Source: Aldrovandia affinis
Taxonomy: Eukaryota; Chordata; Actinopteri; Notacanthiformes; Halosauridae
Assembly: GCA_029706075.1 (NCBI GenBank)
Contig: JAINUG010000227.1
Location: forward strand, 189,001-253,000
Direction: 5' to 3'
Length of the DNA stretch: 64,000 nt
Under the pieces are notes generated by a model, which was not told the origin of the DNA, ran no database searches, and saw nothing but the letters and a program-made list of their open reading frames with translations. The stretch's first letter is position 1; each line of letters opens with the position of its first letter. Shown here one piece after another: positions 37,274 through 50,817 of the stretch. The translations under genes and the position numbers were made by a program.

Positions 37274-40200
37274 TCACAAACCACTACAATGAAAGAAGAG
37301 TAAAAAAAACATTAGTTCCCCAAAGGTCTGCACACTCGACAAGTTTAGCATTCAAAGACTCAGTGTAGTCCTAAAACGTAAAATATATTCCGCAGATTCA
37401 ATGTGCAATATTGTTTTGTTTTATTGCTACAACATACACCATGCATTCGTGAGAGCACAGACTAGCATGCATGCCCTACAAAGTGCTTTGTGCCAGTTGC
37501 CACTTCTTTTCACTCTGCACAGTCCACTGGCTGAGCTGTACTATAGTCTCTTTGTAGGGTTCTAATTCTGACACCAGCTGACACAGGCAGGCTGGAAGTA
37601 CACAGTCGACCAGAACAGGTCGCTCTTGCTCGATGGGGTGGGGTAACCCTGTTGAATTAATCCTTCCCTCCCTGGGTGATGCTATGGGCAATGGTACATC
37701 ACCCTTGGGTCTCCCGGGTATAATCTAGTTAGCTCTTGCGCATTCAGAATTGATTCTGGACCATGGGGAACATCACTGCACCAAGGAATAGTGCTTTAGC
37801 TGAGCAGCCATGCAAAAAAGGTTTCTGATCTTATATGGATATAAAGAAAGAAATAACTAGCATTCCATTCCATGCTTTTTCCCCATGTAAAATTGTCAAG
37901 GTAATGCGTTGGTATTAAAACTTCATTGTGCAAGATGGCTCCCAGTCCCAAGAAATGTGAACAATTCTTATTTCAACTACAATGTGGGGAGACTCAGATT
38001 TGACAGAATAGTCATGTAATTGGTCTTGCGACTCACCAGTTGGAGAAGTCTTTTGCCTCCCAGGAGTTCATGTAAGGCTGGATGCTGGTGGAGGTCCTGA
38101 CGGGGCTGCTCTCGGTGAAATTCCCACAAGCGCCGCACACATCTGTCAGGTAGGTGCTGATGGCCACGCTGACTAATGGCTTCGTGCTGTAGGACACGCG
38201 AAGGACTGACCTCTTCTCGATGACCACCACGTTGTCAGATATCGTCACTGAAATCTCACCCTTCAGCATGACGGGCAGAGACACCTTCCTGCCATTCACC
38301 TGTACACCACCAAATACATGGGAAAAATATGGTTAGAGTCTGAGAGCCAGGGGTAATGTGGGGGTAGGTCTTCTGCAGGTTTCAAACCCAAACTCGGGTA
38401 GGTTTTGTGTGCTACTGAGCTCTTCTATACAGATTCATATAAAAACCTGCTGGATCTAGGAGCATTAATGCATCTTCCCTTTCTTAGACGTCCCTTTTCA
38501 ATCACATGGAAGGTAGTACTCCTTTTTTGTGAGGATGACCTCTCATGTTAAAAAAAAGTCAAGGAGAAGGCTATTGACACCATTCAGCCCAGCCCTTACC
38601 CTTTCCTTCAGGGGAAAGACTCCCCTTGCGGTGGCTTACCCAAGTCTCGCTATTTTTGTTGACGGACACGATGTAGTCCGGGAAGAAAACGTAGAGGGAG
38701 GCGACAATGCCAAGCTCTGTCTTTCCACACGTCCTCACGTCCGCCACCACCCGGAACCAGTTGGCCTCCGAGCAGTGGTCGCACGCTGACATGATCTCGT
38801 AGGCCCCCATGGCTGTGATGATGCCACTCATTCCATTGAACCGTGTGAAGCTGCCTCCAGGCTGAAGCAGACACTGCCTCAGGTAGCAGTTCATCACCCC
38901 ATCTTTCACCTGACACAACGAGCCACTGGGGCACACCATTTGCTCACACTTCATTTTTCCATTATCCTGGCATACACAGAGTGATTTGCAGTCATCGGTG
39001 ATCACTCGCTGACCGATCTGAAAGGGGGAAAGAAAATCTATGAAGTACCTGAGGACATCCAGGGATATACTGGTCCCATCCCATTGTATTTTCTCCCTGA
39101 TGGTGTTCAGTCAGTCTCACCTCGTAGGTGTGTCCATCTTGGTAACAGCTGCACTGTTCCCATTCCACACAGCCTGTCCCGTTGTAGAGGTAGCCCTCAT
39201 TGCAGGCACAGCCCTCAGCACAGGTATCAGGGTATTTGATGATGCCATCAAGGCCAGGGCAAGGTGTCTTATAGGTTTCGGCACAGATCTCATAGTGACT
39301 GTTGGCTGGGCAAGTCAATGCTGAAACAGTGGAACAGCTCAGTCAGAGGGGAACCCAGCATTAATGGTTGAGCATTGGAAGATGGACAGAAATGTAAATT
39401 GTAAGAGAGACTTTAAAATAAAACATTATGTTTTTGGCCTTGTGTGCCAAAGGTGCCGGACACTTACGACAAAATGTTTCCGTCCTCCAGTTACCGATCT
39501 TCACCCCTGCGGTCTGACAGTCAGTCACGTAGGCGTCGATGCTGTTGCAGAGCACGTGGCGGTCCCCCTTGGACACGCACACGTCATAGACACAGTCGCT
39601 GATGTAGGAGGCGGGGCTCAGGACAGCAAGGCAGGCGGCGAAGGGCCCGTTGGCCTTGGCGATAATGCCGCAATCACGCTCAATCGTGACCTTCTGATCC
39701 TTGTCGCACTCGGGGCAGACATTCCCGCTGCAGCCGTTGTCGCACACCACGCCGGGCACAGCCACCTTCCACGCCGCCCCGAAAGTCTGGACACTCTTGG
39801 TGATCGAGCCGTCTGGCAGCCGGAAGTCGTCTTTCGCCTCGTTGTTGAAGTTACCGCACAGGCCGCAGGTCTTTCCTCCGTAGTTGTCGGGTATGGTTAC
39901 CACAACTTTGTATACCAAGTCGTAAGCGACTCTCAGGCCAAAGTTTGTTTTGATGACCTCATACCAGCCTGCCCTATAGACTTCCACTTCCCCATCATTA
40001 AGATTCAGCGGGAGGTGTTGCATGATTCCATTTACCTGAGGGGTGATATGTTTAGTTGAATGCAGATGTATTAGAGGGGTCTCTGCAGCTTAGAAATGGT
40101 GATCTCTTTTCAGTATTGATTCATGTTATGAATAAATCAAAACGGTGTAAAAATCTTGATATTCATTGCTAGATGGACCCATTGTTTGTAACAGAAGAAA

Positions 40201-43200
40201 TGGAAGATTTAGTGCACAGCTGGCTATGGGAACAAGAGTATGTTACAAAATGTTCACAGACACCAAAGTGGAGTCCTCTCGTATACAGTTTGAGGCTCAT
40301 TTACACTGCTGGAGGGTGTTGGACTTGTCTTGATTGGGAACTGTGATGCTGATATTAAGAGGTGTCTCTAGAATTGATCTGATACTTGAGGCATCAACTG
40401 CACAAATAGTGGGAAATACAGTTTGGAATCAACAAACAATTATTTACATACCAGTGTGTTCTCAGACCAAATGTTATAAATAAAACATTCTCACAAAAAA
40501 CTGATTAAATTGTGCCTGGATGGTAATTTGAATGGCCGCTGACTCTACCTTGTCACAATTTGGTATATTCAAGATGCAAAAATATTTTTTTAACCATTGA
40601 ATATGGTTATTAAAAAAATAAATACTGACCCTTATTTTTCATAAGCTCTGATCACACTTGTGGCTCACCATATAATCTGCTTTAAATGAATTACAAAATG
40701 ATTATAAAGGAATGTAAAAAGAAAACAGGATTATTTCTTTAAATCATCTTACTCACCATTATCAGTCCAATCTGGTTTCTCCGCAGGATTAAGATGTTGC
40801 CATAGACCTCCACAGCCACCAGCTTGGCAACAGACACACTTGCGTCCACACCGGTCCACTTCTCATTCTCCACCACAACCGAGAATGGTTTGAGGCGTGT
40901 TCCCTCCACATTGCAAGATTTGGCCACAGTGTAGGTGCAGTTCCCTTGGAAGGTGTAGGTGCTGTTGTCAAAGGTTCTGTAGTGGGGGTCACCGGAGATT
41001 GTGCAGCTGCCAGTTCCGATAGGATAGCACCCCCGGACATTGTTCTTCACCGCACACATCTCATTGGGTCCGCAGGAGAATTTTTTACACTCCACCTGCA
41101 GGGTCACATGATTGCTGTACTTTACCCGGAAGCCTAAGGAGATCAAGATTGGATGATGGAACCTAAGAAATATCAACTACCCCCCAACCCCCCAACCCTC
41201 TTACCATGCCATTCATCGTGCAGGTGCACTCCTCCTCACACTTTTCGTTGGGGTAGAAGACCTCCCCGAGCTTGTAGTACCTTCCCCCTTTGGTGCAGCC
41301 ACACTTTGCGAAGGGCACACACTGGTCCCCGCTCAGGATGTAGCCCTTGTTGCAAACGCAGCCCTCTTTGCAGGTGGAGTTGCAGTCGGCGGGCGGGGCT
41401 AGGGTTGCACAGGTAGCCGGGCAGCCGTCACCACAAAGCTCATAGTGGCTGTTTTTGAAGCATGTGTAACCTGGGAGCAAAGAGTTGATTGCCATAAATA
41501 CAAAAGGTATGGGTGAGGAAGATATCCGAACTCTTTTAACATTTAACTAAGAAACAGGTGATGCACGCACTGCAGTTTGTGGAATTCCTCCATTCTCCAA
41601 CCTGGATTCCAAGGCCCTGGCAGATGTGGGTATAAGCAGCTAGGATGTGGCACTGCGATCCTTGTTCGCCCTTGTAAAGGCAGACATCGTACAAGCAGTC
41701 GTGGTATAAATCGTAAGAGTTCCATTGGGATTGACATTTGCCGAATGTCTCGTTGGTGGTGTTACGCAACAGGCCGCAGTAGTTATCGGCCTCGTACTGC
41801 TTCAGCTCCGTCATGTCGCAGTCAGGGCACTTCCCCCCCCTGCAGCCGTCGATGCAGCCAGGAATTTCCGCCACACGCCAGCTCTGGCCCAGCTCTTTCG
41901 GATTGGTGGCCTCCTTCCCGTCTTTCATCTTCATGTCATCCTGGGGTTTCTTGTTGTAGTTCCCGCACAGGCCACACATCGCGCCCTCGTAGGTGATTGG
42001 GACGTCGACGGTCACCGTGCTCTTCCAGTCGAAGGACACCTTCAGACCGAAGTCGGTCTTGATCACTGCATATAGTTGATTATTGTAAACATCCACTTTC
42101 TTTTCCAGTAGTTTTGCTGGGAGGTTGGTGCGCTCGTTGTTTATCTGTGATGTAAAATGGAGGAGACAGAGATTGGGTTGTGTTTGAAAGAAAGTAGTAT
42201 TCGACAGTTAATGCAGAGGGTCGCCAGCCTTATCCAAGAAGGGGGTGCAAAAACACCTGATTCAGGAGTGGCGGATAGCGTAGCGGTCTAACACACCCAT
42301 ATCTTAGCTGGTCCAATACAAGCGTGAGCTGCCTATCAGGGACGTAGTTCGAAAGCCATCTCTGCCAGACGGATTAGCTCCGATCGGCTGTCTGCCCCAG
42401 GGAGAGGGGGAGGGTGAGCCGGCTTGATTTCGCCGTGAAGCATGTAAGGGAGTCTCCAGAACGTGGGTGGGCGAATTCCGTCTCAAAGGAAGCGGAGTTC
42501 GCTGCCCTCTGAGAATTAGCTTGCCTCGTAGAGACAAGCAGCAAACTCATGTGGGGAGGGAAAATCTAAATAAATAGAGGGTACAATTTGCCACTAAATT
42601 GGGAGAAAAATGGGAAAAAAATCTTAAACAAAAACCTTTTTTTTTAAACACCTGATTCAACTAATCAAGGTCTAGTTGATTAGTTGAATCAGGTGTTTTA
42701 CTGCTGGGCTAGAGCAAAGGCCTGCACCCACACCAACCTTTCTTGCATAGATTGGAAACCCCTGAGCTAATGGAATCAAAAACACAGAAAACATTTAGCA
42801 CTTACCATCACAACAGTTTTGTCGTACTGCCTTGTGAGGACAATAGTTATTCCGTACACCTTGATCTCCACCAGTTTGGAGCCCACCCCGTTCTTGAGGA
42901 GATGATTCTGCACAAGGATGTCAAAGGGCTCCAGGCCTTTGGTTTGGGAGCAGACACCGGCCAACTGATACACACAGGTGCCATGGAAATTGTATCCGCG
43001 GCCGTCAAAGGTCGTGTAGTGAGGGTCACCAGTGGCCAGGCAGGTGGCATAAGACTTGGGCACTGCATAATGGCAAAGTAACATTTATTTTATAGAAACT
43101 CCTTAATTTAGTTTAAATGTGAAAGTTCAGTCTGTAAATTTCAATCTATTTCATACTGGAAAAAATATACTTTGGGGTGTGTGTAATTGAAATTATTGTC

Positions 43201-45335
43201 ACAGCCTTGTAGCTGGCTTGTGGCAGCTTGTGGCTTGTTACAGCTGTAACAATATGTGCAGTGTTACACACTGTGGGCCATAATCTGCTTTAATATAACC
43301 CTAACACTCTCGACCAAGGGAGATTTTCCTTGCCACTGTTGCCTTAGGCTTGCTGTTTGGGGGGGGCTTCTCTTTTGTTAAGCATGTATTTGTGAAAAGT
43401 GCAATGTGAAAATGAACTGCGTAATTGCTAGCATTTCTGAACTGACTGAATGAAAACATGATCTAGAGCCGTTGCCATTGGTGTAAATCAACGATTGTGA
43501 AATTGAACACTCATTATTGTCACATGGGGGGCATTATTCGTGGGTTTACCTGGGTTACAAAGAGCTGGGGACCCGTATCCATTCTGTTGTGCAGTGCCAA
43601 TGCTGTAGAGTCCGAAAGGGGAGCTGGGATGGGCCACTCTGTGGAGGCCTTCGCCCTTAGCGTAGCGGATCTCAGTCCATGAGTACTCGCCTCCGGCCAC
43701 GGTCCTCCACTTAAGGTTCTTGGGAACTGGAGTCTTGTCGAACGTCAGCCCCGTCAGATCCTTAGTGCGGGCCACCATGATGGCCATGTTAGTGAAGTCA
43801 GCCTGTCCTTCCAGGGTGTAGGCCATGCAGAAGTCATCTGTGGGAAGTATGGTCATCAGGAAGGGGTCGTAGATGTCGCGGTTTTCGACTATGACCCCAT
43901 TGAACTCAAAGAGGACCTGGATGCCTTTATCGGCGGTGATGTGGTGAGCCTCTGGCCAGCGGCTTTTGTACTCAACGGTATCTCCGCGGTTCATGGTCAC
44001 GGTCTTGCTGCTGTCGCCCTCTTGCACGGTGACAAGCGTGCGCTGGGAGGCTTGGATGATGATGCTGTCGTATCTGACTTTGGGTATCTGGTAGTCTAGC
44101 GGTGCAACGAAGAAGCTCGTCCCCCAGCTGTTGACGGGCAGCAGCTGCTCATAGACGTGGTTGCACTTGGAGAACTTCCACGTGCAGCTGTGTCCCGTGG
44201 AGACTGCGACGGGAAGATTGGAGACCACCCTGGAGCCTGTCAGATCGTTTACGTTCTGAATTTGCACGGTCTCGAATGGTCCAAGCTCAATGGGGATCTC
44301 ACTCCCTGCTCTGAAGAATTTGCCCTCGAACATGATGTTGGATTTCAGGTAGACTTTGATCGAGTTGCGGCGCTCGTGGTTGGTGATCGCGAACTCCTTG
44401 TAGGTGCCCACCGGGGAGCTAAACGGGGTGTATATGTAGTACTCTGTCCCCCAATTTGTCACAGGGTAGATCACAGAGGTGTCGGCAGTTTTGGGCTTGT
44501 AGTTCAGGGACATCACCATGATGTCCTGGGTGGCCTCGATCCGGACGGTCTTGCCAGATTTCCCACTGCCGATCATCTCAACGCCTGTGGGGAGCTGGAA
44601 GGTCACGCCCTCACCGGGATTAACCGTTCGCTCCTGGACAAACCCCAGAAGGGGCACGCTCACCTTGATAGTGGTGGGGCCCTTGAGGATCAAAGGGGCT
44701 GAGGTTTGGATCATGAAGCGAGAACCCCTGTAATCCCCGTTAAAATTTTGCATGAAGGCTGTGGCGAAATCTCTCCCCGCTGGTCCAGCAGAGCAGTGAG
44801 CTGAAAATCGCAGGAGTTTATGGAGAAAAAAACATCATAAATCGCAGTCGGAACATCAAAACAAAAGAGAGAAATACAGAGAGAACACTCAACATCTTGG
44901 CCCCTCATTGTATAATAATCTGTGGCTGTGGCCTGTGCTGTACCTTGTGCTGATTCATACGTAGTTTTTGGCAAAGGGCTTGCTGGAAAACTAAACATTG
45001 TGTCTGCATTGCGATGCTGCAACAAATGTTTGCACCGAATTTCATTGTTGTAGGGCAGCAAACATGTGTAAAATGTGTAAAATTAATGTAATTTATTTTC
45101 ATAAAGGCACTGGTGGAACTGTTTGGGCAGAACCCATGAAGAAACATGGTGTCTTCCGCACGTCCTATGAGTTACCCAAGCGCTTCAGGACACTGAGAGG
45201 AGCGGCACTCTGTACATTCGCTTGAGCCACATAATCACATCTGTGCCCACAATAAGAGCCAGGAGGTCATGTGACCGAGGACTTACCCCAGAGCAGCAGA
45301 ACTGCAGCACATGACATTAACCCTTTGATCCCCAT
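37274..45335 (-). CDS. fcgbp: IgGFc-binding protein (FCGBP)-like secreted mucus protein
   Basis: Predicted secreted protein of about 1384 aa, inverted paralogue of the plus gene. Coding exons, 5' to 3' on minus: 45335-45287, 44800-43550, 43062-42806, 42144-41571, 41470-41205, 41095-40757, 40035-39468, 39320-39121, 39017-38640, 38299-38037 and a tentative last exon 37283-37274. All phases join. Order: signal peptide (MGIKGLMSCAAVLLLW), IgGFc_binding domain (about 17-433), VWD1-C8 (434-710), TIL-VWD2-C8 (711-1101), TIL (1102-1168), degenerate VWD3 (1169-1384). VWD1 and VWD2 carry GDPH (445-448 and 834-837), the autocatalytic cleavage motif of this family, plus CGLCGN; the last module has CGACGN. 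In the last TIL two conserved cysteines are both tyrosine. Human FCGBP is far longer with many more repeats, so this is a compact form. The donor after 41571 is GTGCGT, weaker than its equivalents. The last acceptor is uncertain. Confidence 0.85.
42214..42764. mobile_element. hAT-type MITE in intron, interrupted by a SINE
   Basis: The left end is CAGAGGGTCGCCAGCC and the inverted right end CAGGGGTTTCCAATC, and the flanking 8-bp sequences AGTTAATG (42206-42213) and AGCTAATG (42765-42772) are a target duplication with one change. The inner part contains the palindrome ACACCTGATTCAACTAATCA and its complement around 42647-42700. Confidence 0.75.
42265..42645 (+). mobile_element. tRNA-derived SINE nested in the hAT MITE
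   Basis: The head is GCGGATAGCGTAGCGGTCTA. The body has GGCTGTCTGCCCCAGGGAG and the tail GGGTACAATTTGCCACTAAA plus A-rich sequence. It is flanked by a 14-bp duplication AAACACCTGATTCA (42251-42264 and 42646-42659), which lies inside the MITE palindrome. Confidence 0.8.
43550..44800 (-). CDS. fcgbp: single exon encoding the IgGFc-binding N-terminal domain
   Basis: This 1251-bp exon (phase 1 to phase 1) encodes the whole N-terminal domain named for binding the Fc part of IgG in mammalian FCGBP. Recognisable features are ATAFMQNF near the start, repeated beta-rich segments such as VPLLGFVQERTV, LPVAVSTGHSCTWKF and the paired WGTEYYI and WGTSFFVAP, ending in ALCNPG. The domain is complete and has no stop or frameshift. 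Whether a fish version binds immunoglobulin cannot be told from sequence. No counterpart exists in the 3.6-kb intron at the same place in the plus gene. Confidence 0.85.
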
Positions 45336-46002
45336 GGCTGAAATCAAAGAGCAAAGATCTGTCAGTTCACTGCCCCAAACAGTTCACATTACATCACACT
45401 CTTAATGTTCAAGGAACCCAGTATGTGGGAATGACTCTTATAGAGAAATGTTACTTGTTGATATACAATATACAAAAAATTAAAAATTTAATTTAAAAAA
45501 TCCAGAATTGTAACTCTCATATATGTATGAATTATGCCATTTTACTCTGTGTAATGTATGCATAAACTATACTGCAGTATATTATGACATATTTAGAATG
45601 TATTCCATATATTTGGGATTTTATATTTTTAACACGTATTCTTTCCTTAAGGGAATAATGTATGCGATATTGCAATTAATTTTGGATCGTCATTATGTGA
45701 AATGGTTTGAAATTATTGTGATGTGCTCTTCCACTTAGCTCATAAAGAAAATATAGTAAACTAATTTTGCCATATTAAACTGGTAACATTGAACAATGAT
45801 GTTAAACTTAACAAATTGACTACATTCCATTTAGTCTATATAATAATTATAATAACAATAAGAAGAATCACAAAACAATAATAATATTATAATAATATAA
45901 TAATCCTCTTTTTATGGATTTTGAATGCTACCAAAAGCCAAAGTCAACTCGAGAGAGATCTAGAGTCCAGCACTCTAGAAGGGGTGCAGATTAGTCTCTT
46001 AC

Positions 46003-46100
46003 CTGAGGTAGATGGCGAACCTGGTGGAACCGTGCGGCCACGGGCCTTAAATTCTGTTTGGGCTCCCGCTCAGGAGCCAATCAGAGCAGTCCTGGCAAAC
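46003..46100 (-). promoter_or_regulatory. promoter and noncoding exon 1 of the minus FCGBP-like gene
   Basis: On the minus strand CTGATTGGCTCCTGAGCGGG (inverted CCAAT) is followed by GAATTTAAGGCCC (TATA-like). A 5' UTR exon then ends at 46003 before GTAAGA. It is the inverted copy of 17910-17996, with strong identity through the box elements. Confidence 0.6.
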
Positions 46101-48212
46101 TTGGCGGTGGGCACAGGGCCAGTGAACACACCCAGCACCTGCCAAAAGACTCCTGTCCATCTGCTGGCAGGGGTGGCTATCAAAGGGGCAACACCTAATT
46201 TGTATACATTTCGGCCAGCTGCGCAAAGCTGGATGAGGTTTTTATCAAAGCCTTTCCACGGAGGCATAAAATATATTAGATATGTTGAAAAAGTCAGCAG
46301 TTTTTTTAAAATTAATATTTTTTACATTCAAATTCATTTTTGTATTCAAAAATTCATTTTGTATTCAAATTAATTACTCCCATTGCTGGGCGATGCTACA
46401 CCCAATTATCCACCACACTTCGAGGCTGTCACCGTTCGGTACTGGCAATATCAGGATTCGGTACCGAACTGTAGGGCCGGTACCAAACCGTAGGGTAGAT
46501 CACCACACCAAAAACCAGTACTTTAACAGGATGTGCCACTCAAAAGCCCTTGTGATTATGATGTCATAGTATTATCAAGGTCACACTCATCTTACATAAC
46601 TTTGTATGGTGAGTTGAGGGGGGGGTAGTTTCCCCAGAAATGTGTTGTTCCCCCTGTTATATGAGACAGGGTGAGCTGTGGGGTCACCCAGGGTCTTCCA
46701 TAGATTCATACAAGACCTTCTGTTTGCTCCAGGTTAAGCAGTTGACTATTAATTAGCGGGTTAGACCACACTGGGAAAGGGATGTTGGGGTGATAACAGC
46801 TCAGGCAGGCGAGGGTACGCGTGACATCACTCCTGTCCATGTCGGAAACTCTCCCGCAGAATAGCGTTCATAGAGTGCACCTGCACTGTCTAAGTTCTGC
46901 GATCTTTATGTTGGAGTGCCTTACTAGCTCCTGTAGGCTGATGATACGCTTTGCCGAGAGTCTCTCCTCCTCTGGGATTGAGTTTTACAATATCGTCTTT
47001 GAGTGTGTTCTTTTCTCTTGTTTCTTTCTGGGCACCATTGTCCTCCTCTGATCATCGTATGAAAAGTATGTGTTTATTTATTTGACAGGTGCTCTTATCC
47101 AGAACAACTTACAAGGCCATACACAAAAGTTACATTACAAATTATTAAAAAGAGCAGCAATACTAATAGGAGGAGCAAGTAACAGTAAAAACCAGCATCA
47201 GTCTGAACAACTGCTATACAACTGCACAAACGAGAGGAACTACTTTGTTCCGCACATGTAGTGAGGAATAATACAATAAATGACCAAAACCCATATGCAG
47301 TGCAGAGCAGCACAGCCCATTGAAGAGGGCTCGTGATACCATTTCAGTGATCCAGCCTACAGGTGTACAGCCAGAAAGAGCATTTCCATGGGGAACATTT
47401 TTATATATATATATATTTTAGGAACTTAATTAATCGGATAGACCACCAGTAGGCTATAAAGACAAGGACAACCTGGGCCCAGTGTTGGCAGTGGGTTTGT
47501 AGTTAGTCATTGTGGGGCGTAGATTGACCACCTCGATGACTCATAGTTGAGCTACATTGTCCTCGCACACATACTTTTCAATGTTCCAACACGAGAAGCT
47601 TGTTATCTTGCTTAGGAAGGGGGAAATGACAAATGAACAAGCAAATTTAAAGGGTTTGAGATTATTCTGACATTCGCATTGGAAAATGATGGCAATCAAT
47701 GTCTACTTGCTTATGAAAAGAAAGGGGGACTGGCGTTTCCAGGTCATGCTTGTTTGAACTCGAAGGTTTTAGGAAGCATAAATCAATCACACATTCAGGG
47801 TACTTGGTGATGGAGTTGGAGAATATTTTATTTTGATTTTGATTGATTGAAATTATTATTATTTTTCTCCTGCGTGGTTACTCTGCATGCATTTTTGCCC
47901 ATCGCTAAATAGAAATGTGGCTAAAAAGAAAGCGCCATCATTGGATCACAGTGCATACTGTGACAGGGAGTGTTTTAAAACCTCCCATGATCAACAGCAA
48001 TTATATTGATATTAACACACCAATATTAGTGTTGTTCTCTTAACCTTCCTCCTCTTTTTTTTTAATCAAAGTACTGCACAGTTTTCACAGAGGTTTATTC
48101 AGTGTAATTTCAGTGTGTTCTAAACTGCCTCTAAGGCCTTTTAATCTTAATTTCAGTGTAAATTTAAGGTGGCTGTATTGATAATGATGCACAGTATTGA
48201 CAAGCTATAGCT

Positions 48213-48370
48213 GTACTCTGCTGTATGCTGTACTCTGTTCTGTGGTGTACTCTGTTCTGTGGTGAACTCTGCTGTGTGTTGTACTCTGTTCTGTGGTGTA
48301 CTCTGTTCTGTGGTGTACTCTGCTGTGTGTTGTACTCTGTTCTGTGGTGAACTCTGCTGTGTGTTGTACT
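48213..48370. repeat. 17-bp minisatellite with higher-order pattern
   Basis: About nine tandem 17-bp units of two kinds, TACTCTGTTCTGTGGTG (A) and (A/T)ACTCTGCTGTGTGTTG (B). The order is roughly B A A B A A B A B. Frames through it on both strands are artefacts of the repeat. Confidence 0.9.
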
Positions 48371-50153
48371 CGTTGTCTTCAGTCTTCATGTGTTGCATTT
48401 ATGGGCCAATCCCACAAAAAGGAGTTTACCTGAAAATGGACAATAAGGGAAATCTTAATGTTAATCTTCTGCAATGAAGTATGCCAGTCATTCCCGAACT
48501 GTGGGTGGGGACCCAGTAGTGGGTCGTGAGAAGGGTTGAGGTGAGCCAAGAGATACATGTTCAAAATATAACTTTCTGTATATTATGCACTTCCCATTCC
48601 CATTCACAGCAGACAAATAAAAAAACTGTACATACAGTTTTGACATAAAAACATTCTAATTCCGCATTTAAGCATGCCTTGAGCTATATTTTAAGAAGGG
48701 GTGGGCCACAGTATTCACTCATTATTAAGTGGGACGTGGGCTTGGAAAGCCATGTTTACATATTTAGATGCTAAATTGCAAGTCACTGAAATTTTACTTC
48801 TTTTTTTTGTGAATGGCCAGATACATCCTAATTTCCCGATGGGTATGAATGTGACCTGAAAGTCACCGTCCAATGGTAACCAATGGTTGTCTGCACAGAG
48901 ATAGGAATATCAGGCAAATGGCAAAACTATGGATAACACCCTCCTAGTTAAATTCAGTTATTACCTGATATTTGCAAAAATATCACTCAGCGTCAACATT
49001 TCACCAGCTGATACGCCACACATTTTTTGTCATATTTTGAAGGCTGTTGTTTTGGGCCAAGATTAAAAATTAAAAAAAAAAAAAAGTAAATGTATATATT
49101 TTTTCATTGATGTTCATGGATCAGTTCATGAATCTTTCTAGGTGAAAGCGAAACCCAACAGCGGAACAATAGGACTGCCACATGATAGCAATTGATTAGA
49201 CAATAAAATCAACCCCTTGACGTGAAGATCAGATATATCTTTATGCAAACATTTATGAGTCTTCAAAAAGAGATATGTGACTGTAGGTGTGTCTCTTCTG
49301 ATTGGCTGTCCTGCATTGCAAACATGCCAGCAAGGTAATGTGTAATAAAGTTGTGTGTTCAATGTGAACACATTTGTATGTTTGTAGTGAACCAACAAAA
49401 AAGAAAAAAACACCTTTTATACTAATTTGATGGCTTCACTGCCCAAAACGTGAATTTTCCTTCGCTTTCACATGTACATGAAAGTAAAATAATGAAATTA
49501 ATAAAAATTTTTTTGAAATGGTCTTTCCCTGCCTCCATGGGATGTGCGACTCCAAGCAGCCCTACCCCAAATCTCCACACTTTTAACTTATTTGTTTTTG
49601 AAAAGTGTCATGTCAATTGAACAAGCATAACGCTAACTGATTGATTGACTCGAACGTCTCCTAATGTGTGGGTTTGCTCTGTGATAGACTGTATCTATAT
49701 GCACAGCACTGGGCCTTACACACCCTATCAACAGAATACAGTTTGTCCTGTTGCCATGGGAGAGAGCATTCACGGTCAAGTCCAGAATTATATCCACCCT
49801 TGATGAAAGCGTGTAAAAAAACACTGGAGAAAACAAATAATACTGAGGTATATTGTAATTTTCCAACATCTGGAAAATATGTTACTTTATTAATGATTCA
49901 ATGGAATTTACCAAAATAGCACATTTTTCTAATTATAAATTTCCTTCCAAAAATAGAAAGGTTTCACAATTGACAGGTATATTGACTGAATCTTGTCGTA
50001 TTGGCCCTGGATCCCTAAAGCCTTAATTTAGAGGCAGGGGAGAGGCCATTTTCGAAGGGAATTGTTGAATGGGGATGCCATCATATCGTCCTCAAATCTG
50101 GAAACTGATCTGACATTCTAAGGACTATTCATTCCCGTGACCTTCCCATTATT

Positions 50154-50170
50154 GCCACAAGGTGGCAGTG
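50154..50170 (+). promoter_or_regulatory. candidate CTCF site
   Basis: GCCACAAGGTGGCAGTG matches the CTCF core. Motif only. Confidence 0.4.
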
Positions 50171-50817
50171 TTTATGCTCGCGTCATGTGATCTCATATGC
50201 TGCTCCCCCTGTTGGTTTTATGTTGTATTGCACACATTATCCGTAAGTATGGGTTTGGTCACAGAGTAATGTTACATTTTTACATTTTACATTTTAAGCA
50301 ATCAGCAGACGCTCTTATCCAGAGCGACTTACAAGATGTTATTTCATTACTTTTGAATCAGCTGATTATATATCTGTAAATTAAGTGAATGTTGGACTAC
50401 ATTATAAGACTCTTTTTTTGGGGTGTGTTTTGGGTTCAAATCTGTGTTTTGAGTCTTAATATTTGCTTGTTATTTGGGTGAAGACCAATAGATAGATAAC
50501 CTTAACACACAAACACAGACCCACACTTGCATGCACACACACTCAAACATATGCACAGATACTGTGAAAGAACCGTCGCCATGTCCCCTAAATAAAAAAA
50601 ATAAGGCTAGGACTTTCTAACTATAAAAATGGAAAAACAGGATGGAATATAACTACAGTATTGTCGTTTGTGGTACTGTGGCTTGTGTCTGTATTTGTGT
50701 CAGTAAAATGTATTGATTCTTCTCTGTGGCTTGTGTCTTTATTTGTGTCAGTAAAATGTCTTGGTTATTCTCATTCCAATGTAATTTCACTTTAGAATGT
50801 CTACATTTCAGGGGATG

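Noticed and set aside
37476..37691. 71-residue open frame on the minus strand
   Set aside because: No recognisable family, no splice logic, and it lies in the tentative last intron of the minus FCGBP-like gene; likely repeat-derived.
39364..40059. 231-residue open frame antisense to a VWD-C8 exon, with a similar one antisense to 28392-29042
   Set aside because: Both are the antisense of conserved exons and resemble each other only because the sense strands are paralogous.
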